Program-made: the position numbers and the translations under genes
Shown: piece after piece, positions 7,604 through 15,077 of the stretch
How positions within the stretch are numbered: the stretch's first letter is position 1
Layout: each line of letters begins with the position of its first letter
Notes under the pieces: model-generated
Seen by the model: only the letters and a program-made list of their open reading frames with translations
Database searches by the model: none
What the model was told of the DNA's origin: nothing
From: JAAYXS01 sp964550375
GTDB taxonomy: Bacteria; Planctomycetota; Phycisphaerae; UBA1845; Fen-1342
DNA: 64,000 nucleotides
NCBI GenBank assembly: GCA_964550375.1
Contig: CAZJYX010000003.1
Coordinates: forward strand, 62,001 to 126,000
Direction of reading: 5' to 3'

Positions 7604-9649
7604 ATGAGCGCTGTGGGTGCGACGCGACCGATCGGGCGGCTACCAGGGCGCGAGCGCTTCGTGGAAAGCATGGCTGCTGCTTCGCTGCAAATCATCAAGG
7701 ACTGCGACGGAAGCTCGGGTGAGGCCCTGGCAGCGCTGCGAAGCTGCTACCTGGGGAACCTCGCCGCGTTGTACGGCCTGTATCCGGATTTCGCCGCCCG
7801 TATCGATGCCATGCCGTTCGCGGCCTGCCCCCGGCTGGAGCCGGCCCGCGACGGACGGTTTACCGCCAGTGTCGCGGCCGACAACGGCAAGCCGGTGTAC
7901 CTGCACAGCCGCTACCGGCCGGGCGAGGAAGCGGCCCAGTTCGTCAGTGCACAGAAGGACGCGGCTGCGGATGGCCGGTCGGGCGATGGGCCGGAGCGCG
8001 ACGGTCGGAGCTTCCTGGTCAGCGGTGTTGGGCTGGGCTACCACCTGCTTGAACTGAACCGGCAGCACGATAACCCGTTGTTGATAGTTGCCGAGGATGA
8101 CTTCGGGCTGATCAAAGCGGCGCTGTGTGTCTCGGATCTTTCGGGTCCGATCAGGGAGCGGCGCCTGCTCTTTCTGACTTCGACCGACAAGGGGCAGGTG
8201 CACCAGCTCCTGCGGCCGTGCAACGCGGATGTGTTGCTGGGTTTGCGGTTTGTGACGCTGCCGCACGCCGCCCGCTGCCATGTCGCGTTTCACGAGGAGA
8301 TACGCAAGCTGCTGGGTGATTTCGTCACATTCGCGCGGCTGCAAATGGTGACGCTGCTTCGAAATGCCCGGATCACGTGCAAGAACATGCTGTTCAACAT
8401 GCCGACATACGTGTCCCGGCCGGGGGTCGAGGTGCTTGCCGGCCGGGGTCGAGGATATCCAGCCATCCTGGTTGCGGCGGGGCCGTCGCTGGCGCGCAAC
8501 ATAGACCAGCTTGCTGAGCTGCGGCGCTATGGAGTGCTGATCGCCGTCCAGACGGTCTTCAAAAACCTGTTGGCGCGGGGCATAGAGCCGCACTTCGTGA
8601 CCAGCCTCGACTTCCACGAAATCTCCGCCCAGTTTTTCCGGGGGTTGTCGGATGTTGGCGACTGCGCGCTCGTTGCCGAGCCGAAGGCGACGTGGCACGT
8701 GATGGACGCTTATCCTGGCCGCAAACACCTGTTGCATAACGATTTGTACGATCGGCTCTTGCAGGATGCAGCTCCGGAGCGGGGGCGGATCAAGCCGGGC
8801 AGTACGGTGGCACACCTGGCCTTCTACTTGGCTGAATACCTGGGCTGTGACCCGATCATCCTGGTCGGGCAGGACCTGTCGTTTACCGAGGGGCTCTACT
8901 ACCCGGCCGGGATGCCGATCGAGCAGATCTGGCAGCCGGAACTGGGCCGGTTCTACACCGTGGAGATGAAGCAGTGGGAGCGGATTGTCCGGGCCCGCCA
9001 TGTCCTGCGGAAGGTCAAGGACATTCACGGTCGCGAAACGTACACGGATGAGCAGCTCTTCATCTACGCCGAGCAGTTTCAGAGCGATTTTGCCGGTTCG
9101 GCGGCGCGGGTCATTCACGCGACGGAGGGTGGGATGCGGCTGGCCGGCACGGAGGTCCTGACGCTGCGGGAGGCCGCGGAGCGGTTCTGCACGCGGCCGC
9201 TGCCGGAGGATCTCTTCGCGACGGGCCGCACACCGACGGGCGGGACGGCAGTCGCCGGGGCGCGCCAAGCGCTGGGAGAGCAACTCGAGCAGGTGCGCGC
9301 GGTCAAGGAGATTGCCCTGGAGATGCGCGGGCTGCTGGCCCGGCTGGCGGGGTTGTTCGACCAGCCGAACGAGTACAACCGCGTGGTGGTGCGCGTGGAC
9401 GACCTGCGCACGCGCATCCAGCATTTCGAACGGATTTACGGCGTGGTGACCGGCGTGGCACAACTGGCCGAGTTGCGGCGCTACTCGGCGGACCGCCGCA
9501 TCGGCGACGGCGAGGTCGATACGGTGACCACGGCGCGCCGGCGATTGCAGCGTGACCGCGAGTTCGTCGACGCGTTCATAGAAGGTTGCGAGTACTTGGA
9601 AGGCGTGATCCCTGAGGCGCTGGAGCGCTGGCGTGAGGCGGATTCATGA
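7604..9649 (+). CDS. motility-associated-factor (MAF/DUF115-like) glycosyltransferase family protein
   Basis: A 681-residue protein with the DUF115/MAF_flag10 core. PAILVAAGPSLARNIDQL (near residue 285) is followed by IAVQTVFKNLLARGIEPHFVTSLDFHE, KPGSTVAHLAFYLAEYLGCDPIILVGQDLSF and a long C-terminal helical tail. MAF proteins transfer nonulosonic acid sugars onto flagellin in several bacteria. No flagellar gene is nearby, so the acceptor here is unknown. The start has AAGGG 6 bases upstream. The stop overlaps the next start by 4 bases (ATGA), so it is translationally coupled to a nucleotidyltransferase-like protein. This fits a glycan pathway in which one makes and the other uses an activated sugar. 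Confidence 0.85.
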   Translation: MSAVGATRPIGRLPGRERFVESMAAASLQIIKDCDGSSGEALAALRSCYLGNLAALYGLYPDFAARIDAMPFAACPRLEPARDGRFTASVAADNGKPVYLHSRYRPGEEAAQFVSAQKDAAADGRSGDGPERDGRSFLVSGVGLGYHLLELNRQHDNPLLIVAEDDFGLIKAALCVSDLSGPIRERRLLFLTSTDKGQVHQLLRPCNADVLLGLRFVTLPHAARCHVAFHEEIRKLLGDFVTFARLQMVTLLRNARITCKNMLFNMPTYVSRPGVEVLAGRGRGYPAILVAAGPSLARNIDQLAELRRYGVLIAVQTVFKNLLARGIEPHFVTSLDFHEISAQFFRGLSDVGDCALVAEPKATWHVMDAYPGRKHLLHNDLYDRLLQDAAPERGRIKPGSTVAHLAFYLAEYLGCDPIILVGQDLSFTEGLYYPAGMPIEQIWQPELGRFYTVEMKQWERIVRARHVLRKVKDIHGRETYTDEQLFIYAEQFQSDFAGSAARVIHATEGGMRLAGTEVLTLREAAERFCTRPLPEDLFATGRTPTGGTAVAGARQALGEQLEQVRAVKEIALEMRGLLARLAGLFDQPNEYNRVVVRVDDLRTRIQHFERIYGVVTGVAQLAELRRYSADRRIGDGEVDTVTTARRRLQRDREFVDAFIEGCEYLEGVIPEALERWREADS

Positions 9650-11289
9650 AGATCGTGGCGGCCGTCTTCGCCGACTTCGAGCAAACCTTCCTGGGCGGAC
9701 CGTCCCAGTTATGCGCGCCGCTGCACGGACGCACGGTCCTGGCGCGGACGCTTGGGCGGCTGATGAGCGTTACAGGCCTTGCGGGGCGCTGCCTGTACGT
9801 GCAGCCGCGCGACGAGGCGGCCGCGAAAGCCGCCGTTCAGGACCTGGCCCTGGCGGATGCGGTGGACGTGCTGCCGCTGGACGACGGCGTGCGGCGCCGG
9901 TTGAACCTTTTGCGCAGCGCGCGGAAGTGGAATTTGCAGGCGTGGCGGGGCAGCCCGTTGGGAACGACCTGGTTTGATGAATTCGTCGAGCCGCTGCGCG
10001 TGGCGCGGGTGTTGGAGCGGTGCGGCGGCGATGCCGTGTTGTGCCTGGACGGTCACCAGCCGCTGCTGGACGTGGCTGTGACCAACGGCATGTTGGCCAG
10101 GCAGCGCGACTGTCGGGACGAGGCCGACCTGGTGTTCACGCAGGCCGCCCCAGGGTTGGCGGGCATTTCGCTCAGTCGCGAGATCGTGCAACGGTTGCTG
10201 GAGCAGGATATTCCGTTGGGGATTCTGTTGGCATACCGGCCAGAGCTCGCGCGCGGCGACCTCATCAACCAGCCCGCCTGCTACCAGGTGGACCCGGCCA
10301 TGTGCCAGACGCCGGGCCGCTTCACGGCCGACACGCGGCGTTCGCGCGAACTGCTCTCCGCGGCCCTGGCGGAACTCGGGAACGAGCCTGATACCGGTGA
10401 CCTGTGCGCGTGGTTCAGCCAGCCGGCAAACGGGCCGGCAGGGCGCCTGCCGCTTGAGGTCGAGCTTGAACTGACTACGGATGACCCGCTGCCGGACACG
10501 ACTTTGCGGCCGCGCGGGGCCCGGGTGCCGGCACGATGCCTGCGGGATCTCGACACGGTTACGCGCTTGGGGGAGGAACTGGCTGAATATGACGACCGGC
10601 TTGTGGTTCTGGGCGGGCATGGAGACCCGCTGGCACACCCGGAGTTCGCCGAGGTATGCCGCCGGCTGAGGTCGGCGGGCGTGTGTGGATTGGCGGTGGT
10701 CACGCCGCTGGTGGAGTTGTCCGACGAGAATCTCGAAGCGCTTCTGGTGAACCAGGCTGACATGTTGCAGGTTCGCGTGGACGCCGGCACACCCGAGACT
10801 TATCAGACGTTGCACGGGGCGGATTGCCTGGAGCGCGTGCTGGCGAACTTGGCGCGGATCGAGGAACAGCGGCGGGCCCGCCTGTCGCCGCAGCCGATCA
10901 TCGCGTGCAGCCTGACGCGCTGCGCCGCCACGCTGGGGGAGCTGGAGACGTTCTATGACCGCTGGATCCCGGCGACGGGCTGGGCCGTGATCGAGGGGTA
11001 CAACGACTACTGCGGGGCGCTGCCGCCTGACACGCTGCTGCCGACCAAGCCGGCGCTGCGTGAGGGTTGCCGGCGGCTGCGAGCGCGGCTGATGCTGCTG
11101 GCCAATGGGCGGGTGGTACTGTGCCAGCAGGACTTCCGGGGCCAGCACGAGCTTGGCCGATGGGACACGCAGTCATTAGAGGACGTCTGGTCGGGTGGGG
11201 AGTTGGCCGGGGTGCGCACCGCCCACGCTGAGCTGGCGTTGGCCGGGCTGCCGATGTGCGGGCGTTGCACCGAGTGGTACCGGCCTTGA
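9646..11289 (+). CDS. nucleotidyltransferase-like domain fused to a cluster-less radical-SAM/SPASM-like protein
   Basis: A 547-residue fusion. Residues 1-230 resemble an SpsF/cytidylyltransferase-type domain (MKIVAAVFADFEQTFLGG, LHGRTVLARTLGRL). Residues 265-547 have the order of a radical SAM protein: ELTT strand, GGHGDPL-HPEF (the GGEP-like region), a VDAGTPETYQTLHG segment, and a C-terminal SPASM-like tail with C in VLCQQDF and MCGRC. At the CxxxCxxC site the sequence is DPLPDTTL, so all three cluster-ligand cysteines are replaced by D, D and L. Radical SAM chemistry is therefore unlikely. It overlaps the MAF gene by 4 bases and probably acts with it in glycan synthesis. Confidence 0.8.
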   Translation: MKIVAAVFADFEQTFLGGPSQLCAPLHGRTVLARTLGRLMSVTGLAGRCLYVQPRDEAAAKAAVQDLALADAVDVLPLDDGVRRRLNLLRSARKWNLQAWRGSPLGTTWFDEFVEPLRVARVLERCGGDAVLCLDGHQPLLDVAVTNGMLARQRDCRDEADLVFTQAAPGLAGISLSREIVQRLLEQDIPLGILLAYRPELARGDLINQPACYQVDPAMCQTPGRFTADTRRSRELLSAALAELGNEPDTGDLCAWFSQPANGPAGRLPLEVELELTTDDPLPDTTLRPRGARVPARCLRDLDTVTRLGEELAEYDDRLVVLGGHGDPLAHPEFAEVCRRLRSAGVCGLAVVTPLVELSDENLEALLVNQADMLQVRVDAGTPETYQTLHGADCLERVLANLARIEEQRRARLSPQPIIACSLTRCAATLGELETFYDRWIPATGWAVIEGYNDYCGALPPDTLLPTKPALREGCRRLRARLMLLANGRVVLCQQDFRGQHELGRWDTQSLEDVWSGGELAGVRTAHAELALAGLPMCGRCTEWYRP

Positions 11290-11363
11290 GCGGGCTGGCG
11301 GTGTCGTGCTCGGGAGCGCGCACGGGGAAGTTGGTGGGCTTGGCCGAACGGCGCGTTTTGCTG

Positions 11364-11392
11364 TTGAAGGACACTGATCGATTCGATATGAT
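11364..11392 (+). promoter_or_regulatory. candidate distal promoter of the zinc-ribbon gene
   Basis: TTGAAG at 11364-11369 and TATGAT at 11387-11392 with a 17-base spacer. The -10 matches 5 of 6 and the -35 matches 4 of 6. It lies 188 bases before the GTG at 11580 and may be a second promoter upstream of the stronger one at 11507. Confidence 0.4.
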
Positions 11393-11506
11393 CACATAGG
11401 CTGAGAAGTTGGTGTCGGCTACATCCATTATTGCCGGCGCCGGATGCACTTATCTCGTTCATACCCTTCATACTCAGCCGACAATCTGGTTGCGGTTAAA
11501 GGGCGT

Positions 11507-11535
11507 TTGGCAGCGTCGCGGGCTCGCCTTATACT
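11507..11535 (+). promoter_or_regulatory. sigma70-type promoter of the zinc-ribbon gene
   Basis: TTGGCA (11507-11512), a 17-base spacer and TATACT (11530-11535), each 5 of 6 to consensus. The expected start near 11542 gives a leader of about 38 bases ahead of the GTG at 11580. Confidence 0.55.
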
Positions 11536-11579
11536 CGCAGGCGCAGGTCGTTGCGGTGCCGGAAGGACGAGGGTGTGCC

Positions 11580-11885
11580 GTGGCGGACACCATCAAGTGC
11601 AATTGCAGTCATTGCGGAGCCAAGTACCGGCTTCCGGTAGAGGCGCAGGGTCGCAAAGCGCGCTGTAAGCGTTGCGGCGAGACCTTCGAGGTGCCGCGCG
11701 CTGACAGCCTGGAAGACACGATCTTGAGTTGGCTCACGCCGGCCGACGAGGAGGATGTGGACGTTCCGCAGCCGCGCGTGATCAGCATGCCGCGCGAGCC
11801 GGTGGACGAGGAGACGAAGAAGCGGGCGCAGGGGCCGATCCGCATGAAGTCCACCCCGGCCGATCAGAAGGCGAAGGCCGAATAG
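11580..11885 (+). CDS. MJ0042-type zinc-ribbon protein
   Basis: A 101-residue protein with one N-terminal zinc ribbon, IKCNCSHCGAKYRLP followed by CKRCGETFEVP (CxxC and CxxC). This is the pattern of the MJ0042/zinc_ribbon_5 family, often found at the start of bacterial membrane or regulatory proteins. The rest is acidic and then basic (PADEEDVDVPQP, IRMKSTPADQKAKAE), without membrane segments. The GTG start at 11580 is chosen because the ribbon begins immediately after it and GGAAGGACGAGGG lies just upstream. Longer ATG-initiated reading adds non-conserved residues over the promoter. Function unknown. Confidence 0.72.
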   Translation: MADTIKCNCSHCGAKYRLPVEAQGRKARCKRCGETFEVPRADSLEDTILSWLTPADEEDVDVPQPRVISMPREPVDEETKKRAQGPIRMKSTPADQKAKAE

Positions 11886-12022
11886 GGCGTTGCCGTGGTT
11901 GGACGGACAGGCGGCGCGCGTTCCGTAAGGTAGGGGTTTGGGGTAGGTAACCGCGCGACTCTTCGGTTTGCATGCGGTCCGGGCCCGCGGGCGGGCACCG
12001 GACGGGTGTCGAGCCGCGTTCG

Positions 12023-14332
12023 CTACGGGCAGGGGGCGCAGCCACCTTCAGTCAGACAGACGACGAACGGGTCGATATCGAAGGCGTTGACGAGGCCGTC
12101 ACAGTTCACGTCCGCCAGCATCAGGTCGCATTCCGGGAATGCCAGGGCGTATTGCTCCGGGGCCGTCAGGGCAAGCACGAACGGGTCGATGTCGAAGGCG
12201 TTGATGAGGCCGTCGCAGTTCAGGTCGGCGCGGATTCCGATGGTTATGGTTTGCACGCCCTGAGACGAATTGCCGCACAGGTCTGTGGCGGTCCACGTTC
12301 GGATGATCTGGTTGCCCGCCATGGCGTCCTGGTGGGTCAGCAGCGGATCAGGATCGCAGTTGTCCGTCGCGCTGGCCTGGCCGGTGAACTCCGGCGTGGT
12401 CGGTTCGCCGGGCTGGAGGGAGATATCCGGCGGCACTTCCAGTTGCGGCGGGGTGATGTCGAGCATGGCCAGCGGCAGGTTGAAGCAGGCGGGGATGACC
12501 GGGAAGCCCAGCTCGCGCGCCAGCCGCGTGATGGGATAGTGCTCGCGGAAAGCCAGCAGGTCGAGTGCCTGGCAATCATCAGCGACGACGGTGAAGGTGA
12601 TCCAGGCCATTACAACCGGGGCGGTCGTGCCCGTGGCGCCGTCGGGGATTCCGACGGCGTAGTCGATATGCCCCAAGAACTCGTCGACAAGCTCGTAGAT
12701 TTCGCGTTCGAATGGGTTTTCCGGGTCGGTCCCGTCGGCATCACCTGGTTCGATACTGACGAAAGCAAGCCGGGCGGTGTCGTAGGCGAGGAAGAACTGG
12801 CCCCCGACGATGATTTCTTCGATGTCGCCCAGGTGGACGGCGACGACGATCTCCTCCGAGAAGCACTCGCCGTCAGATCGCAGGTTGAGCTTGTAGAGCT
12901 CGCACTCATCGGGGATGCCGTTGTCGTTGAGATCGAGCGACGTGCCGGCGGCGATATCCTCATGGTCCGGGATGCCGTTCTCGTTGCAGTCGTGCCATAG
13001 CTCATAGGCGCCCAGGTCAACGATCGGCGGCGTGCCGGTGCCCGTGTCCGGGGTGTAGGGGCAGTCCACGAAGCGCGCGTAGCCGTCGAGATCCACGGCT
13101 GTGTAAGTTACTACAGCGCTGTTCAACCCGGCGTCGACGCAGGGCGACCCCAACAGCAGGCGGTAGTTGCCGTCGATCCAGATGTCATCGGTCGGGTTGC
13201 CGGGCGTGCCGGCGTCGTCCCAGTGGCCCGGCGCGGTGAAGAGCGGGTCGGCGTCAATCATGCCGGCGCCCCAGATGAGCGTGGCGTCGGGTGCCACGTC
13301 AATGTCGTCCTCGCCGCCGTCGAGGTTGGTGTGGGAGAGTGCCAGCTGGGCGCCGGTGCCGACGGTGATCTGCGGCCCGAGCGGGGCCTCGTTCTCCCAG
13401 ATAATGCAGTTATCGATTAGCCAGTTGCCGTTAAGCACGATGTAGATTGCGCCGCCGGTGGCCGTGGCGCGGTTGCCGTGGAGGACGCTGTTGACGAGTC
13501 TTACGAGCGTGTAGCTGAAGCTGGCGCCGCCGCCGGTCGCGGCCGTATTGCCGGCGACGACGCAATTGACAACCGTGAGGTCGCCGGATTCGCAACAGAT
13601 CCCGCCACCCTGAACACCCGCGCTGTTGCCCGTGATGATTGAGTTGAACACCGTGCTAGCGCCGTGCATGAAGCAGATGGCCGCGCCGGTGCCGCCGGCG
13701 CTGTTCTCGACGAACGTGCAGCCCTTAACGGTGAGGTTGGCGATGTGACCATGAATGGCGCCGCCGTTTAGGTTCGAGGCGTTGCCAATGAACTGGCAGT
13801 TGAAGAACCGGGCCGAGGAAGCGGAGGCATAGACGGCGCCACCGAGCGCCTGGGCCGTAACGGCCTGGTTGGCGGTGAATACGCAGTTGATGAAGGTGGG
13901 GCTGGAGAAATAGCACCAGGCGCCGCCGCCGCGCGTTTCACTGCCGTTGGTTATGGTGAAGCCGTCGATTACCGAATCGATGGTCTCGCCATCGTCGAGC
14001 GTGAACGCACGGCCCACCCCCTGACAGTCGATGATGCAGGTTTCCGGGCCGTAAGTGGCCCGGACGGTAATGGCGCGACCGTGCAGCGTCAGGTTCTTGT
14101 TGCCGGCACCGGTGTAGGTGGCCGGCGCAACGGTTACCAGGTCGCCGGGCAGGGCTATGTCGATACCGGCTTGAATGGTGCGTTTCGGGCCACAGACGGT
14201 GCCGTTCCACTCCTCACACAGTCCGGTCCAGGCGTCGTTGCCCGATACACCGTTTACGTAAATGGTGCGCGCGACGCCGGGCAGCGCCAGGAATCCCAAG
14301 ATCAGCCAGGCTGTGCCAAGTCTGGTCAGCAA
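12023..14332 (-). CDS. secreted beta-helix protein with cohesin-like, HYR-like and dockerin modules
   Basis: A 769-residue exported protein. An N-terminal signal peptide (LTRLGTAWLILGFLALPGVA) is followed by a right-handed beta-helix of 'GGG--Y----FINC-F--N-A' rungs (about 60-330), a DLNDNGIPDEC calcium-type loop, a cohesin-like domain (GGQFFLAYDTARLAFVSI, about 480-590), a short HYR-like piece (ATDNCDPDP, TDLCGNSS) and a C-terminal pair of dockerin-like EF-hands (DLNCDGLINAFDIDPFV and DVNCDGLVNAFDIDPFV). The start is a TTG at 14332 overlapping the upstream stop by 7 bases, so it is coupled to the gene at 14326. It is likely a surface or matrix protein. No catalytic site was recognised. Confidence 0.8.
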   Translation of the reverse strand: MLTRLGTAWLILGFLALPGVARTIYVNGVSGNDAWTGLCEEWNGTVCGPKRTIQAGIDIALPGDLVTVAPATYTGAGNKNLTLHGRAITVRATYGPETCIIDCQGVGRAFTLDDGETIDSVIDGFTITNGSETRGGGAWCYFSSPTFINCVFTANQAVTAQALGGAVYASASSARFFNCQFIGNASNLNGGAIHGHIANLTVKGCTFVENSAGGTGAAICFMHGASTVFNSIITGNSAGVQGGGICCESGDLTVVNCVVAGNTAATGGGASFSYTLVRLVNSVLHGNRATATGGAIYIVLNGNWLIDNCIIWENEAPLGPQITVGTGAQLALSHTNLDGGEDDIDVAPDATLIWGAGMIDADPLFTAPGHWDDAGTPGNPTDDIWIDGNYRLLLGSPCVDAGLNSAVVTYTAVDLDGYARFVDCPYTPDTGTGTPPIVDLGAYELWHDCNENGIPDHEDIAAGTSLDLNDNGIPDECELYKLNLRSDGECFSEEIVVAVHLGDIEEIIVGGQFFLAYDTARLAFVSIEPGDADGTDPENPFEREIYELVDEFLGHIDYAVGIPDGATGTTAPVVMAWITFTVVADDCQALDLLAFREHYPITRLARELGFPVIPACFNLPLAMLDITPPQLEVPPDISLQPGEPTTPEFTGQASATDNCDPDPLLTHQDAMAGNQIIRTWTATDLCGNSSQGVQTITIGIRADLNCDGLINAFDIDPFVLALTAPEQYALAFPECDLMLADVNCDGLVNAFDIDPFVVCLTEGGCAPCP

Positions 14333-14997
14333 GCTGAGGCCTCGCTACTGCCGGCGCTACTTACCCGGCGGCGCCATCGAGCGCCTTGGATCGCCAGAAG
14401 GGCAACCATGAACAGACCAAGGCCACCGGCTTCGGGCACAATAGTTATGCTGACAGGCGGTCCGATATGGCCCAGGACATCCAGGCCGGGAACGTCGCCG
14501 ATCACCTTGGTGTAGCCGAGCGGGTCGCCGGCGCTGGGCAGTATTGCCACGCCTGTTCCGTCCGCTGGCAACAGCGCTTCGAAGATCATAGTAGTCAGCA
14601 GTGATCCGTCCGGCGTGGCCGGCAGCACGTCCGGAAACGCCAGGCCGGTCCACAGGCCGTCACCGTCGGCTGGGGGGGAAGCTTCGTTCAGGCCAAACGC
14701 GTCGTCGGGCATGAACCCGGCGGAGAACAGCGTGATAGCGTCGGTCTGGTCTGTTCCGATAAGCCGCAGGTGATCCGGGTCCCAGGCGATGATGGCCTGC
14801 ACGGCCGAGAAGTGCTGATCGAGCGGAGCGTCCGAGACGGCATACAGCCCGAGGCAAACCTCGGCCCCGACTGTGGTGACTGTGTGGGCCGGTCGCCACT
14901 CGAGGTTGATGTCAGCCCGAGTGGCCGCGGCAAGTGCCACCGCCATCATTGCGGCCATGACAAGTTGCCGGCCTCTGATCGTCTGGGCAGCGTGCAT
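14326..14997 (-). CDS. secreted protein with a PEP-CTERM-like tail
   Basis: A 223-residue protein. A signal peptide (VMAAMMAVALAAATRA) precedes a cohesin-like beta domain (SAVQAIIAWDPDHLRLIG, about 60-180). The C-terminus is VPEAGGLGLFMVALLAIQ followed by ARWRRR: a short PE motif, one hydrophobic span and an arginine cluster. This is the PEP-CTERM layout with PEA in place of PEP. Such proteins are sorted by exosortases, and an exosortase-like gene lies at 48048. It is the first gene of a coupled pair with 12023-14332. The ribosome site is weak. Carbohydrate or matrix binding is plausible but unproven. Confidence 0.72.
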   Translation of the reverse strand: MHAAQTIRGRQLVMAAMMAVALAAATRADINLEWRPAHTVTTVGAEVCLGLYAVSDAPLDQHFSAVQAIIAWDPDHLRLIGTDQTDAITLFSAGFMPDDAFGLNEASPPADGDGLWTGLAFPDVLPATPDGSLLTTMIFEALLPADGTGVAILPSAGDPLGYTKVIGDVPGLDVLGHIGPPVSITIVPEAGGLGLFMVALLAIQGARWRRRVSSAGSSEASAC

Positions 14998-15077
14998 CGC
15001 GGTTCTCGCGGTTGCGGGAGCACAGCCGGCATGCCGCGGGCGTGCGCCCCCTGTCCTGCAATCATCCGCTCACCGGA

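Noticed and set aside
7640..11148. Long minus-strand frames over the MAF and nucleotidyltransferase genes
   Set aside because: Rich in Gln, His and Arg with no domain. The plus-strand genes have clear family motifs and an ATGA overlap.
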